Assembly: GCF_011304195.1 (NCBI RefSeq)
Contig: NZ_CP049887.1
Span: 2,728,001 to 2,792,000, forward strand
Reading direction: 5' to 3'
Length of the DNA: 64,000 nucleotides
Source: Vagococcus hydrophili
Lineage (GTDB): Bacteria; Bacillota; Bacilli; Lactobacillales; Vagococcaceae
The notes beneath the pieces were generated by a model, which saw only the letters and a program-made list of their open reading frames with translations, ran no database searches and had not been told where the DNA came from. Every line of letters starts with the position of its first letter. The first letter of the stretch is position 1. Positions 36,091 through 44,793 of this stretch are shown in pieces. The position numbers were made by a program, and so were the translations under genes.

Positions 36091-36174
36091 TTATGAGAAT
36101 ACGGAAATAATTGCACGACAAAGGTACAAGAACTTTAATTCAGTTTTGTTATTTAAATTGTCTATGCAAACCAT
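36091..36174 (-). CDS. 27-residue leader peptide of the ABC-F gene
   Basis: An ATG at 36174 follows GAAAGAGGTGAT with good spacing. The peptide begins MVCIDNLNNKTELKFLYLCR and ends AIISVFS. It is translated from the leader RNA between an extended -10 promoter (TATACT at 36208-36203) and the attenuator. A ribosome stalled in it by a drug would favour the antiterminator pairing. A second start (36066-36016, 16 residues) lacks a ribosome binding site but spans the antiterminator strand. Confidence 0.6.
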   Translation of the reverse strand: MVCIDNLNNKTELKFLYLCRAIISVFS

Positions 36175-36220
36175 TGAATGATCACCTCTTTCATTTTTTT
36201 ACAGTATAACATAATTTGAT

Positions 36221-36255
36221 AAAAAAAAGAACCGAAGCTTAACTTCGATTCTCTT
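36221..36255 (-). terminator. ccpA terminator
   Basis: Minus-strand AGAATCGAAG/CTTCGGTTCT with eight T, directly after the ccpA stop codon and just upstream of the ABC-F leader promoter. Confidence 0.88.
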
Positions 36256-36259
36256 TACT

Positions 36260-37261
36260 TTATTTAGTTGAACCTTTTTCGATTAATCCGTAAGGCAAGA
36301 TAACTGTTTTTTCATCAATATCTTCTTTGTTCATTAATTTTGTTAATAAACGCATTGACACCGCACCGATATCATATAGAGGTTGAGAAATACTAGAAAC
36401 GCTTGGACGAGCGATATCACTAAATAATGAGTTATTACTTGTAATGATTTCAAACTCACTAGGAACGCTAATACCGTTGTCTGTTAAGCTGTTTAATAAG
36501 CCCACAGCTAATTCGTCATCAGCAACAACCGCAGCAGTTGCTCCGCTATTTGCCATACGATCGTGTAATTTTAAACCAGCTTTATAGCTATATTCAGATT
36601 CAAAAACTAATCCTTCGTTAAATGTTAGTCCGTTTTCTTTTAAGGCTTCTTTATAACCATTTAAACGGTAAACACCATTGATTGGATCTAAAAGTGACCC
36701 TGAAACAAAGGCTACTTTTTTATTACCAGATTTGATTAATTTAGTTGTCGCATCTTTAGTAGCTTCTTTATAATCGATATTAACCGAACCAACTTGATCA
36801 TCAGGATCAATTGAACCCGCTAAAACAACAGGTGTTTTAGAGCGTGAAAACTCCCCACGAATTTCCTCTGTTAAATGATGTCCCATAAAAATAACACCAT
36901 CTACTTGTTTTGCTAATAACGTATTTAATACGCTGATTTCTTTTTTATCATCGCCATCTGAGTTAGCTAAGATAATGTTATATTTGTACATAGTCGCTAC
37001 ATCATCAATCCCACGAGCAAGTGACGCAAAGTAAGCATTACTTACATCTGGAATAATAACACCGACTGTTGTTGTACGTTTACTTGCTAAACCACGAGCG
37101 ACAGCATTTGGACGATAATCAAGACGATCAATTACTTCTAAAACTTTCTTTCTTGTTGCTGGTTTAACGTTAGGATTGCCGTTAACAACACGTGATACGG
37201 TTGCCATTGAAACTGCAGCTTCACGAGCCACATCATAAATAGTGATAGTTTGTTTTTCCAT
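36260..37261 (-). CDS. ccpA: Catabolite control protein A
   Basis: A 333-residue LacI-family global regulator that binds cre sites with HPr-Ser-P. The helix-turn-helix TIYDVAREAAVSMATVSRVV and hinge NAVARGLASKRTTTVGVIIP match CcpA, and the effector domain is of full length. It sits downstream of ytxG-ytxH as in many Bacilli. Several cre-like sites occur in this window (before gcvT, ansA and the leucine dehydrogenase gene). GAAGGAG is its ribosome binding site. Confidence 0.93.
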   Translation of the reverse strand: MEKQTITIYDVAREAAVSMATVSRVVNGNPNVKPATRKKVLEVIDRLDYRPNAVARGLASKRTTTVGVIIPDVSNAYFASLARGIDDVATMYKYNIILANSDGDDKKEISVLNTLLAKQVDGVIFMGHHLTEEIRGEFSRSKTPVVLAGSIDPDDQVGSVNIDYKEATKDATTKLIKSGNKKVAFVSGSLLDPINGVYRLNGYKEALKENGLTFNEGLVFESEYSYKAGLKLHDRMANSGATAAVVADDELAVGLLNSLTDNGISVPSEFEIITSNNSLFSDIARPSVSSISQPLYDIGAVSMRLLTKLMNKEDIDEKTVILPYGLIEKGSTK

Positions 37262-37313
37262 TATATTTTCTCCTTCAACGCCAAAAAATGACGTTTGGCA
37301 TGTTTATTGATAT

Positions 37314-37332
37314 TAGGTTATCAGATAACCTA
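37314..37332. promoter_or_regulatory. Perfect palindrome upstream of ccpA
   Basis: TAGGTTATCAGATAACCTA is a 9+1+9 perfect inverted repeat, 53 bases before the ccpA start, overlapping a possible promoter (TTGCAA-17-TAACCT on the minus strand). It is not a cre box; the binding protein is unknown. Confidence 0.5.
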
Positions 37333-37387
37333 TTTTTTTGCAAGCGTTTTATTCTCTTTTTCATGAAAAGATTAAGAAATTTTCATA

Positions 37388-37414
37388 GAAAAAAGCCAAA
37401 TCTAGTGATTTGAC
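37388..37414 (-). terminator. ytxH terminator
   Basis: Minus-strand GTCAAATC/GATTTGGC (T-G wobble) followed by TTTTTT, between ytxH and ccpA. Confidence 0.75.
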
Positions 37415-37441
37415 TTTCATTAAAAGCTATCTAATTATATA

Positions 37442-37894
37442 CTATTTTTCATTATTTTCAAGTGCTGAGTATAAATCTTCTGAAATATTTTCATCTTTTA
37501 AAATAATATCATCGTGAGTTAGGTCGTTTACTTTGCCTCTCACTTCAGATGACGTTCTTTTAAAATCATCTTGAATGTCAGCTGTTTTATCTTTTAAGCC
37601 TTCTAAAAGATCGCTTGAAGTTGCTTTGGCTTGATCAACATGTGTTGATACTTTATCGCCTACCCAGCTATATTCATCTTTTTTTTGTTTAGCAAAATCA
37701 CTAATTTCATTTCCTCTTACTTGAGCAATTCCTGCTAATTCACTTGCTTTACCTTCTGAAACGCCATCTAATTGATCGATTAAATCTTCTCTCATCTTTT
37801 TACCACTTTTTGGTGTTAATAGTAATGCAGCGGCTGCCGCTGCGGCTCCACCGATAACTGCTCCTACTAAAAAGCCATTTGATTTTTTTGACAT
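37442..37894 (-). CDS. ytxH: YtxH-domain general-stress-type protein
   Basis: A 150-residue protein with one N-terminal glycine/alanine-rich membrane segment (GFLVGAVIGGAAAAAAALLL) followed by TPKSGKKMREDL, the YtxH signature. The rest is a long amphipathic helix region with KATSSDLLEGLKDKTADIQD. It pairs with the DUF948 gene 20 bases upstream and precedes ccpA, as in related genomes. Its role in envelope stress is only inferred from the family. Confidence 0.85.
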   Translation of the reverse strand: MSKKSNGFLVGAVIGGAAAAAAALLLTPKSGKKMREDLIDQLDGVSEGKASELAGIAQVRGNEISDFAKQKKDEYSWVGDKVSTHVDQAKATSSDLLEGLKDKTADIQDDFKRTSSEVRGKVNDLTHDDIILKDENISEDLYSALENNEK

Positions 37895-37914
37895 ATGTAT
37901 TGCCTCCTGATTAA

Positions 37915-38340
37915 TTATTTCTTTTTAAATAAATGCGCTGCACTTTGAGCTGCTTTTCCTACGATTGTAGCTGTTGCTGCAGTTTTCCCTGCATCTCCAA
38001 CTTTAACTAGGAGACTCTTACTTGACGCGTTTAGTTCTGAGACACTTTCGCTTAAATCTGCAACTGCTTGGAATAACGGATCAATGGTTTCAACTTTCTT
38101 CGTTACATCAGTCAAAAGCTCGTTACCTGTTACTAACATCTCTTCACTTTGTCTTAAAAGAATATCCACATCTTTTGTTAACACACTAACAGTTTTATTT
38201 GTTTTATCTAAAATTCGGTTCACTTTTTCAGTTGATTCTGTGATAACTTTATTCAACTGCAGTAAGAAAAATACAATAACTATGACTAAAACAACGAATG
38301 CGACAGCGGCAATTAGCGCTGCAATTTCCATACCTGACAT
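37915..38340 (-). CDS. ytxG: DUF948 membrane protein (YtxG-like)
   Basis: A 141-residue protein with one N-terminal membrane helix (ALIAAVAFVVLVIVIVFFLL) and a coiled-coil-like region (VITESTEKVNRILDKTNKTV). This is the DUF948 layout. It is the first gene of the ytxG-ytxH pair. Function is unknown beyond association with general stress genes in Bacillus. Confidence 0.82.
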   Translation of the reverse strand: MSGMEIAALIAAVAFVVLVIVIVFFLLQLNKVITESTEKVNRILDKTNKTVSVLTKDVDILLRQSEEMLVTGNELLTDVTKKVETIDPLFQAVADLSESVSELNASSKSLLVKVGDAGKTAATATIVGKAAQSAAHLFKKK

Positions 38341-38468
38341 CTTTACTATCTCCTACCTTTCATATAAAATACTATTTTTAGGATACCATTATCTTATCCT
38401 TTTCACAACATCTAAATACATGCTAAAATAGTGATGTACCGCGTTATTTTACTAAGGAGGACTGAAAA

Positions 38469-39362
38469 ATGCAAGAAACAACATCAAGCACTCAATTAGA
38501 GATTACTAAACAAACAAAAAACGGTCTTCGTGTATTCCAAAATTTTTGGAATGATTTAGATTGGGAAAAAATAATTTCATCCGTGATCTACAAAGCTGTT
38601 TTAATTATTTTAATGTGTGTCATTCTAATCATTGTTCGGAAAATTGTTTTAAAATTAATCGAAAAATCATTTAAAAACTACCGTAAAAAAGAAGCTTATA
38701 GTGAAGGTCGCTTAAATACCTTAGAAACACTAGCTAAGAATTTTTTTCAATATTTTTTATTTTTCGTGATTATTTATTCCATCTTAACCATAATTGGCAT
38801 TCCTGTTGGCTCTCTTATTGCAGGGGCTGGAATTGCTGGGGTAGCCATCGGTCTTGGTGCTCAAGGTTTCATTAATGATGTGATTACAGGTTTTTTCATC
38901 ATTTACGAACGTCAATTAGATGTTGGAGACCACGTGATCCTTAATACAGTTGAAGGGGTTGTGGAGCAGGTAGGACTAAGAACAACTCAGGTCAAAAGCT
39001 TTAATGGCACAATGAATTACATTCCCAATAGGCAGATACTAGTTGTGAGTAACTTGTCTCGAGGAAATCAACAAGTTTTAATTGATATTCGCGTCAATCC
39101 TGACGAAGATATTGAAAAAGTTAAACGAATTATGAATCAAATCAACGAGGAACTAGCCATTAACATGCCAGAAGTTCGATCTGATCCTAACATTTTAGGT
39201 TTAACAACACTACCTAACGGAACTTTCGCTGTTAGATGCGTTCTCTATGCTGTTGCAGGATCACAAGTGATGGTTAAAACAGCCCTCACAACTGCCTACG
39301 TAGAGGCTTTAACTAATGAAGGTGTGACGATTCCAAGCACACCTTTAAATTTAAGTGTTTAA
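38469..39362 (+). CDS. mscS: Small-conductance mechanosensitive channel (MscS family)
   Basis: A 297-residue channel with three N-terminal helices. The pore helix is GAGIAGVAIGLGAQGFINDV, followed by the beta domain (RQLDVGDHVILNTVEGVVEQ and SFNGTMNYIPNRQ). It opens under membrane tension to release solutes during osmotic down-shock. The gene is divergent from ytxG and has AAGGAGGACTG as ribosome binding site. A cytoplasmic vestibule of normal size is present. Confidence 0.92.
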   Translation: MQETTSSTQLEITKQTKNGLRVFQNFWNDLDWEKIISSVIYKAVLIILMCVILIIVRKIVLKLIEKSFKNYRKKEAYSEGRLNTLETLAKNFFQYFLFFVIIYSILTIIGIPVGSLIAGAGIAGVAIGLGAQGFINDVITGFFIIYERQLDVGDHVILNTVEGVVEQVGLRTTQVKSFNGTMNYIPNRQILVVSNLSRGNQQVLIDIRVNPDEDIEKVKRIMNQINEELAINMPEVRSDPNILGLTTLPNGTFAVRCVLYAVAGSQVMVKTALTTAYVEALTNEGVTIPSTPLNLSV

Positions 39363-39401
39363 AAAAGTAAGCTGACCAAAAAATGGTTAGCTTACTTTTT
39401 A
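39361..39401. terminator. Bidirectional terminator between mscS and the amidohydrolase gene
   Basis: AAAAAGTAAGCT/AGCTTACTTTTT with inner ACCA/TGGT, between convergent genes. Confidence 0.88.
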
Positions 39402-39427
39402 ATTTAGGTATAAAAATGATATCTTTA

Positions 39428-40567
39428 TTATCTAATGCAATCACGGTGTTTTATATAATCACTGATTTCTTTGATTGCAGGGAAAATAACTGATTCATCT
39501 GGATTGAATTTTCCGTGATGTAAGCCATACTCACTGCCTACACCTAACCAAAACATCAGACCAGGTATCTGTTTAAGTAGATACCCAAAGTCTTCGCCAG
39601 TCATGGCTTCCTTAACCTCAACAAACTCAACTGATTGTTTTTCTTTAAAGTAATCCATGAAATCTTGTGTAATTTTAGAATTATTGACTACAGGTACATA
39701 CCCTTTTTGATCTAATTCAAGTACTACTTCACAATTAAATGATCTGGCAATACCTTCAGCAATATCTCGCATTCTACTTTGAGTTAACGTGCTTATTTCA
39801 TAGGTTAAAGACCTGATTGTCCCTGTTAAAACAGCTTGACCTGCTACCACATTATCAGCAATTCCTGCATTAAATTCACCAAACGTAATCACTGAGCTTT
39901 CCATTGGATCCACATTTCGACTAATAATTGTTTGAACTTGTTGAACGAAACTAGATGCTGCCACAATCATATCATTGGCTTCATGGGGGAAAGCCGCGTG
40001 TCCCTCTTTTCCTTTAAGAGTCACAATAAAGCGACAAGCTCCTGCAAACAAGGTCCCATCAAGTGTTCCAATTGCCTTAGGTACTAAATGAGGTGCAACA
40101 TGCAAGCCAAACATTTCATCTATGGATTCATCTCCCACAAACCCATTATCGTAATAAATTTTCGCCCCAGAAAGATTTTCTTCTGCGGGTTGGAAAAAGA
40201 ACAAAACATCATTTTCAAGCTGACTCTCGGCGACTCTTTCTAGTACACCTAAAGCAATGGTCATATGAAAATCGTGACCACACGCGTGCATTCGACCTTC
40301 TGTTTGTGACGAATAAGAAAGTCCTGTCTCTTCTTTAATTGGTAGACCGTCAATATCCGTTCGCCAACCAATTGTTTTTGTCGGATTTGTGCCTTTGACT
40401 CTAACAGTAATGGCTGTTTCCATTGTTTTTACTTCAATTCTATTTTTAGGTAATTCTTTAATTTTGGACATTAAATAAGCGTGGGTTTGAAATTCACTTA
40501 ACCCAATTTCTGGAATTTGATGCAAATCACGTCTGATTTTAACGACTTCTTCTTCCGACCATCCCAT
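39428..40567 (-). CDS. M20-family amidohydrolase (N-acetyldiaminopimelate deacetylase-like)
   Basis: A 379-residue zinc-dependent deacylase. Metal-binding segments are MHACGHDFHM and FQPAEENLSGAK, with a later H in HAAFPHEANDM and the terminal GLHHGKFNPDE. It resembles YkuR, which removes acetate from N-acetyl-LL-diaminopimelate in lysine and peptidoglycan synthesis, but related hippurate hydrolases look alike. dapD is not next to it. The gene overlaps the CBS-domain gene by 29 bases, as ykuL and ykuR neighbours do elsewhere. Confidence 0.8.
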   Translation of the reverse strand: MGWSEEEVVKIRRDLHQIPEIGLSEFQTHAYLMSKIKELPKNRIEVKTMETAITVRVKGTNPTKTIGWRTDIDGLPIKEETGLSYSSQTEGRMHACGHDFHMTIALGVLERVAESQLENDVLFFFQPAEENLSGAKIYYDNGFVGDESIDEMFGLHVAPHLVPKAIGTLDGTLFAGACRFIVTLKGKEGHAAFPHEANDMIVAASSFVQQVQTIISRNVDPMESSVITFGEFNAGIADNVVAGQAVLTGTIRSLTYEISTLTQSRMRDIAEGIARSFNCEVVLELDQKGYVPVVNNSKITQDFMDYFKEKQSVEFVEVKEAMTGEDFGYLLKQIPGLMFWLGVGSEYGLHHGKFNPDESVIFPAIKEISDYIKHRDCIR

Positions 40568-41075
40568 TTTTTTCGATTCCTTCTAGATTTATTTTAATAT
40601 TAGGTAACAATTCTTTTTCATACACATCGTATTTAATTTCTAGCTCATGAGCCAAATGATTCACGGATTTTAAGATTTCTTTTCTGGTAACAATCCCTAA
40701 GAATTCATTTTTTTCATTAACAACTGGAATAAAATTAGTATCAACTAATAAATTTAAAATTCGCTCTATGTTATAAGGTAATTGAATTGATTTAACGTCT
40801 GTATCCATCACATCAGCGACTTTAATATCTGCCAATCGATCCGCATTAATTGATTCAGTATCAAACATTTCATTCACAACATGTGACAATGAAATCAGCC
40901 CAACTAACTGTTGTTCCTTATTTAACACTGGAATCTTGCTATAACCAATATTTGTCAAAACAAGTAGTGCATGCTCAAGATTGTTCGTGTCTGTTAAGGT
41001 TGCAACATTGTCTCCATCGACTAAAAGATGTTCTTCATTTTCTAATAAAATACTTTTAACAGCATTCCCTATCAT
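40539..41075 (-). CDS. cbpB: CBS-domain protein CbpB (YkuL-like)
   Basis: A 178-residue protein made of two CBS domains (about residues 15-80 and 85-150; KIPVLNKEQQLVGLISLSHV and FIPVVNEKNEFLGIVTRKEI). Homologues in Listeria and Bacillus bind cyclic di-AMP and link it to (p)ppGpp signalling. The start at 41075 is chosen from a GGAGG 5 bases into a small hairpin. The gene lies between yfcE and the amidohydrolase on one strand. Confidence 0.82.
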   Translation of the reverse strand: MIGNAVKSILLENEEHLLVDGDNVATLTDTNNLEHALLVLTNIGYSKIPVLNKEQQLVGLISLSHVVNEMFDTESINADRLADIKVADVMDTDVKSIQLPYNIERILNLLVDTNFIPVVNEKNEFLGIVTRKEILKSVNHLAHELEIKYDVYEKELLPNIKINLEGIEKNGMVGRRSR

Positions 41076-41076
41076 G

Positions 41077-41089
41077 TGGAGTGCCTCCA
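41077..41089 (-). promoter_or_regulatory. Ribosome binding site of cbpB inside a perfect hairpin
   Basis: Minus-strand TGGAGGCACTCCA folds as TGGAG/CTCCA with a 3-base loop and contains the GGAGG of cbpB. This could lower or regulate translation. Confidence 0.45.
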
Positions 41090-41179
41090 TTCTTTAGTTA
41101 CTACCCCTATTTTACCTCAAAAAAAGATGAGAATCAGCATTTTCACATTTTATTCATAACTTATTAAAAATAACTTAAT

Positions 41180-41695
41180 CTATTTATTAAATTCTGATGA
41201 AAGTTCGGAAATTACTTGGTGGTCACGACCATGATAAGTCACTTTTATCGTGTCATCTGAAATATCAACCATGGCATAGGTTTTCAAATCACTGTATTTT
41301 CCTCTTGGTTGCGAGATGCTTCCTGGATTTAAAAAGAGAATACCATTCTCCATTTCAGCAAATAATTTATGCGTGTGACCATAAAAAGCAATCGTTGCCT
41401 CTTTTTCTCTTGCAGACATCGCTAAATGAGTTAAACTGGTATTCACATTAAACAAATGACCGTGTGTCATGTAAAAAACGGCATCCTCTGTCTTAATGAC
41501 GCATTCTTTATCATATTTTGGATCGTAATCACAATTGCCTTTAACGACTATATATTTTTGCCATAACTCGTCTGTGACTTCTAATTCAGAATCACCACAG
41601 TGGAACATGCCAGCAACTTTTCCGCTCCATTCACTCGCAATATCAACCAACACGTCACGATCGCCATGATTATCACTTACTACTAAATACTTCAT
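41180..41695 (-). CDS. YfcE/YsnB-type metallophosphoesterase
   Basis: A 171-residue phosphodiesterase of the MJ0936/YfcE family. Metal-binding motifs are SDNHGD, FHCGDSE, VKGNCD, MTHGHLF and YGHTHKL. It starts 3 bases after rph-rdgB ends, so it belongs to the murI-rph/rdgB-yfcE transcript, a common grouping in Enterococcaceae and Bacilli. The substrate is unknown. Confidence 0.88.
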   Translation of the reverse strand: MKYLVVSDNHGDRDVLVDIASEWSGKVAGMFHCGDSELEVTDELWQKYIVVKGNCDYDPKYDKECVIKTEDAVFYMTHGHLFNVNTSLTHLAMSAREKEATIAFYGHTHKLFAEMENGILFLNPGSISQPRGKYSDLKTYAMVDISDDTIKVTYHGRDHQVISELSSEFNK

Positions 41696-41698
41696 TCC

Positions 41699-43048
41699 TT
41701 AAGCCTCCATCCATTTATCAAATACTTTAGCTAAATTTTCAATTGCTTTTGCCCGGTGACTCACTTTATTTTTTTCTTCTGATGTTAACTCTGCCATTGT
41801 TTTATCAAACTCAGGAACAAAGAACAACGGATCATATCCAAACCCATTTTCACCACGAGGAATCGTTCCAATCACGCCTGGTACTTCTCCTGTAACGACT
41901 AGACTCTCTTGATTCGGTGCGGCTAAAACTAACGTACAATGGAACTGCGCACTTCTTTTATCTCCCTCAACTCCGTATAATTCATGCATCAATTTGGCAT
42001 TATTCGCTGCATCACTTTTTCTTTCACCCGCATATCTTGCTGAGTAAACACCTGGTTGACCATTAAGTGCGTCCACTTTTAATCCTGAATCATCTGCTAA
42101 AACCACACATTGGAAGACTTCAGCGATTGTTTCAGCTTTCAAACGCGCATTCTCTTCAAAGGTTTTACCTGTTTCTTCTACATCAGGAACATCTGGATAA
42201 TCTAATAAAGTTTTTATGGCATAACCTTTTTCTTTAAAAATAGCTTCAAATTCTTTTGCTTTACCAACATTTTGAGTAGCAATTAAAATTTCTTTTTGCG
42301 TATTTTTTTTCACTTCTGGTTGGATTGATTTTTTTTGTAGACTTTTCTTTTGAATCGCGATTAGTTCTTTAATTGACGCTTCACCTAAATCCAACATTTC
42401 ATTTAATTCATCACGTGTAAAGGTTGCTTCTTCACCAGTTCCTTGAATTTCAACCAAACGACCAGATTCAGTCATGATCACATTCATATCAACGAAAGCA
42501 CTTGAATCTTCTACGTAATTCAAATCTGTCACAACTTCTCCGTTTGGTAAAACCCCAATACTAATGGCTGCTAAATGTTCCTTGATTGGATTTCCAGTTA
42601 ACTCACCACTAGCGATTAATTTATCAATAGCTATTTTTAGAGCAACAAAAGCACCTGTAATACTAGCAGTTCGAGTGCCTCCGTCTGCTTGAATCACATC
42701 ACAATCCACAACAATTGATCTTTCACCTAATTTTTCTAGATCCACCACAGCGCGCAACGAGCGACCAATTAAACGTTGGATTTCCATCGTACGACCTGTT
42801 AATTTTCCTTTACTACTCTCACGACGATTTCTTGTATTAGTGGCACGTGGCAACATGCTATATTCAGCAGTTACCCAACCTGTTTCAGATCCTCTTAAAA
42901 AAGGAGGTACAGAAGACTCAATCGTTGCATTTACGATGACTTTAGTTTGACCGAAACTAATTAAAACTGAGCCTTCTGGATGAATTAAATAATCTGTCTC
43001 GATACTTACTTTTCTTATTTCATTATTTTGTCTTTGATCATGTCTCAT
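41699..43048 (-). CDS. rph-rdgB: RNase PH fused to XTP/dITP diphosphatase (RdgB)
   Basis: A 449-residue fusion. Residues 1-230 are RNase PH, a phosphorolytic 3' exonuclease that trims tRNA ([20 protein letters not shown] at the start, [20 protein letters not shown] and [20 protein letters not shown]). After a short linker, residues 255-449 are RdgB, which removes non-canonical purine nucleotides ([55 protein letters not shown]). The start at 43048 follows AAAGGATG and leaves 14 bases after murI; a longer frame would overlap murI. The fusion is typical of some Lactobacillales. Confidence 0.9.
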   Translation of the reverse strand: MRHDQRQNNEIRKVSIETDYLIHPEGSVLISFGQTKVIVNATIESSVPPFLRGSETGWVTAEYSMLPRATNTRNRRESSKGKLTGRTMEIQRLIGRSLRAVVDLEKLGERSIVVDCDVIQADGGTRTASITGAFVALKIAIDKLIASGELTGNPIKEHLAAISIGVLPNGEVVTDLNYVEDSSAFVDMNVIMTESGRLVEIQGTGEEATFTRDELNEMLDLGEASIKELIAIQKKSLQKKSIQPEVKKNTQKEILIATQNVGKAKEFEAIFKEKGYAIKTLLDYPDVPDVEETGKTFEENARLKAETIAEVFQCVVLADDSGLKVDALNGQPGVYSARYAGERKSDAANNAKLMHELYGVEGDKRSAQFHCTLVLAAPNQESLVVTGEVPGVIGTIPRGENGFGYDPLFFVPEFDKTMAELTSEEKNKVSHRAKAIENLAKVFDKWMEA

Positions 43049-43062
43049 TTTTTTATCATCCT

Positions 43063-43869
43063 TTACGGTAGTGTTATTCTGTTCGTTGAAATTGATTCTA
43101 AATTTAACCAATCATGGCTAATATCCTCAAACATTTTTTTAGAACCTGTCATGAAAAATTCGTGTTGTTTTTCTTCTTCTGTGGCATCTGCTGCGATATC
43201 GTAATAATCAAGGAGCATGCTCACTTCACTAACTGCCTCAGCGCCTGAATCAATTAGTTTCACTTTCTCTCCCATTTCTTGCCTAATCAAAGGCTTCAAA
43301 AGCGGATAGTGGGTACAGCCCATTACTAATGTATCGATATTTTTGCCATTAAAAGGAGCGAGCGCTTCACTAACAACTGATTCAGCAATTGTTGAGCTAT
43401 ACTGTTTACTTTCAACAATCGGAACAAATTTAGGACAAGCAATCCCGTAAACATCAGATTTTGGTGACTTTTTATGAATGGCTGAGCCGTATTCACCACT
43501 GTTAATTGTTCCCGCTGTTCCAATCACCCCAATTTTATTATTATGAGTTAATTTTAAAGCTGCACGAGCCCCTGGATTAATCACACCGACAACTGGAATA
43601 CGAAGTGTCTTTTTGATTTCTTCTAGAGCAATCGCTGTAGCAGTATTACACGCAATAACAATCATCTTCACATTTTTTTTCATTAAAAATTGGGTCATTT
43701 CCCAAGTAAACTGCTTGATTTGTTCCACTGGTCTTGGACCATATGGACAACGCAATGTGTCTCCTATATAATAAACCGTTTCGTTTGGTAATTGTTTCAT
43801 GGCTTCTTTGACTACGGTTAAACCACCTACGCCAGAATCTAAAAATCCGATTGGACGATTATTACTCAT
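43063..43869 (-). CDS. murI: Glutamate racemase
   Basis: A 268-residue racemase that supplies D-glutamate for peptidoglycan. Catalytic residues are visible: Asp in [11 protein letters not shown], the first Cys in IACNTATA, and the second Cys with His in [11 protein letters not shown]. Length is normal. It heads the transcript with rph-rdgB and yfcE. AGAGGTGG is the ribosome binding site. Confidence 0.93.
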   Translation of the reverse strand: MSNNRPIGFLDSGVGGLTVVKEAMKQLPNETVYYIGDTLRCPYGPRPVEQIKQFTWEMTQFLMKKNVKMIVIACNTATAIALEEIKKTLRIPVVGVINPGARAALKLTHNNKIGVIGTAGTINSGEYGSAIHKKSPKSDVYGIACPKFVPIVESKQYSSTIAESVVSEALAPFNGKNIDTLVMGCTHYPLLKPLIRQEMGEKVKLIDSGAEAVSEVSMLLDYYDIAADATEEEKQHEFFMTGSKKMFEDISHDWLNLESISTNRITLP

Positions 43870-44050
43870 TTAAACCACCTCTATTTTCTTTCCTCTATAT
43901 CTTCTCTTGTAAATCAGCGTTTATCAAGTCATTTTTACAAGATTATTCAAAAAATAACTTCCTTACATTTTTGTTATATCTATGTAAGAGAAACACATGT
44001 CTCTTTATTTTAAAATACGCCATACTAACATAAAAAAGGGCGTGTAAAAG

Positions 44051-44749
44051 ATGTTAACAAAAATAAGAAAAACGAGCCTTGTCTATCTCTCTTGGTGGTT
44101 GATCTTACTTAGTACCTCATATTTTGTAAAACTAGTTGTTCCTCATAAAAAATATATGCTTTTCTTTTATCTTAGCGTTATTTTAGTGACTTATTTTAGC
44201 TATTTATTTTTACCATTTTTATTAAAAACAAAAAATGATTTTAAACGATACTTAAAACAAATCAACTTAAGATTCACCCTATCTGGTACTATTATAGCAT
44301 TTATTCTACTTTTACTATTAATTATCAGTAGCGGAGTTCACTATAAATTAGGGCATCTAGGCATACTATCCACAAGTTTTGGGCATTTAAACTGGTTAAT
44401 CTACACGCAACCTCCACTTGTTGAAGAGTTATTGTTTCGAGGAATTATTCCTAGCTTTTATGACAATAAGTGGGTGAAATATTGGGTATCTACCTTACTC
44501 TTTTCATCCCTCCATTATAATAATGGCTTCTATGCGATACTGTTTTCGTTTGTTGTTGGTTCTCTATTATTTCTTTTAACCCAACTAACAGATTCACTAA
44601 TTCCTAGTGTAATTGTCCATTACATCATTAATTCAGGATTGACATTTGCTATCATTAGTACTTTTTTTGTTCTTGTTATCTTCTTTATTTTTGTTTTACT
44701 GAAAAAAGAAACCAACGAATTGAACAATACTTCACTAACTGAAAAGTGA
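44051..44749 (+). CDS. CPBP-family intramembrane metalloprotease
   Basis: A 232-residue membrane protein with about six helices and the CPBP (Abi) motifs: PPLVEELLFRGII (EExxxR) and SLHYNNGFYA with the second-motif His. The family includes CAAX-type proteases and bacteriocin self-immunity proteins. It stands alone and is convergent with tsaD. No bacteriocin gene is visible nearby. The ribosome binding site is poor (AAGGGCG). Confidence 0.78.
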   Translation: MLTKIRKTSLVYLSWWLILLSTSYFVKLVVPHKKYMLFFYLSVILVTYFSYLFLPFLLKTKNDFKRYLKQINLRFTLSGTIIAFILLLLLIISSGVHYKLGHLGILSTSFGHLNWLIYTQPPLVEELLFRGIIPSFYDNKWVKYWVSTLLFSSLHYNNGFYAILFSFVVGSLLFLLTQLTDSLIPSVIVHYIINSGLTFAIISTFFVLVIFFIFVLLKKETNELNNTSLTEK

Positions 44750-44750
44750 C

Positions 44751-44793
44751 AATAAAGAGGCGGACTAAATGAAGGTCTGCCTCTTTATTTTTT
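44751..44793. terminator. Bidirectional terminator between the CPBP gene and tsaD
   Basis: AATAAAGAGGC/GCCTCTTTATT with inner GAC/GTC and T-runs on both strands. Confidence 0.88.

Noticed and set aside
37339-37352. cre-like TGCAAGCGTTTTAT upstream of ccpA
   Set aside because: Three of 14 positions mismatch, including one in the left half-site; too weak to list as a site.
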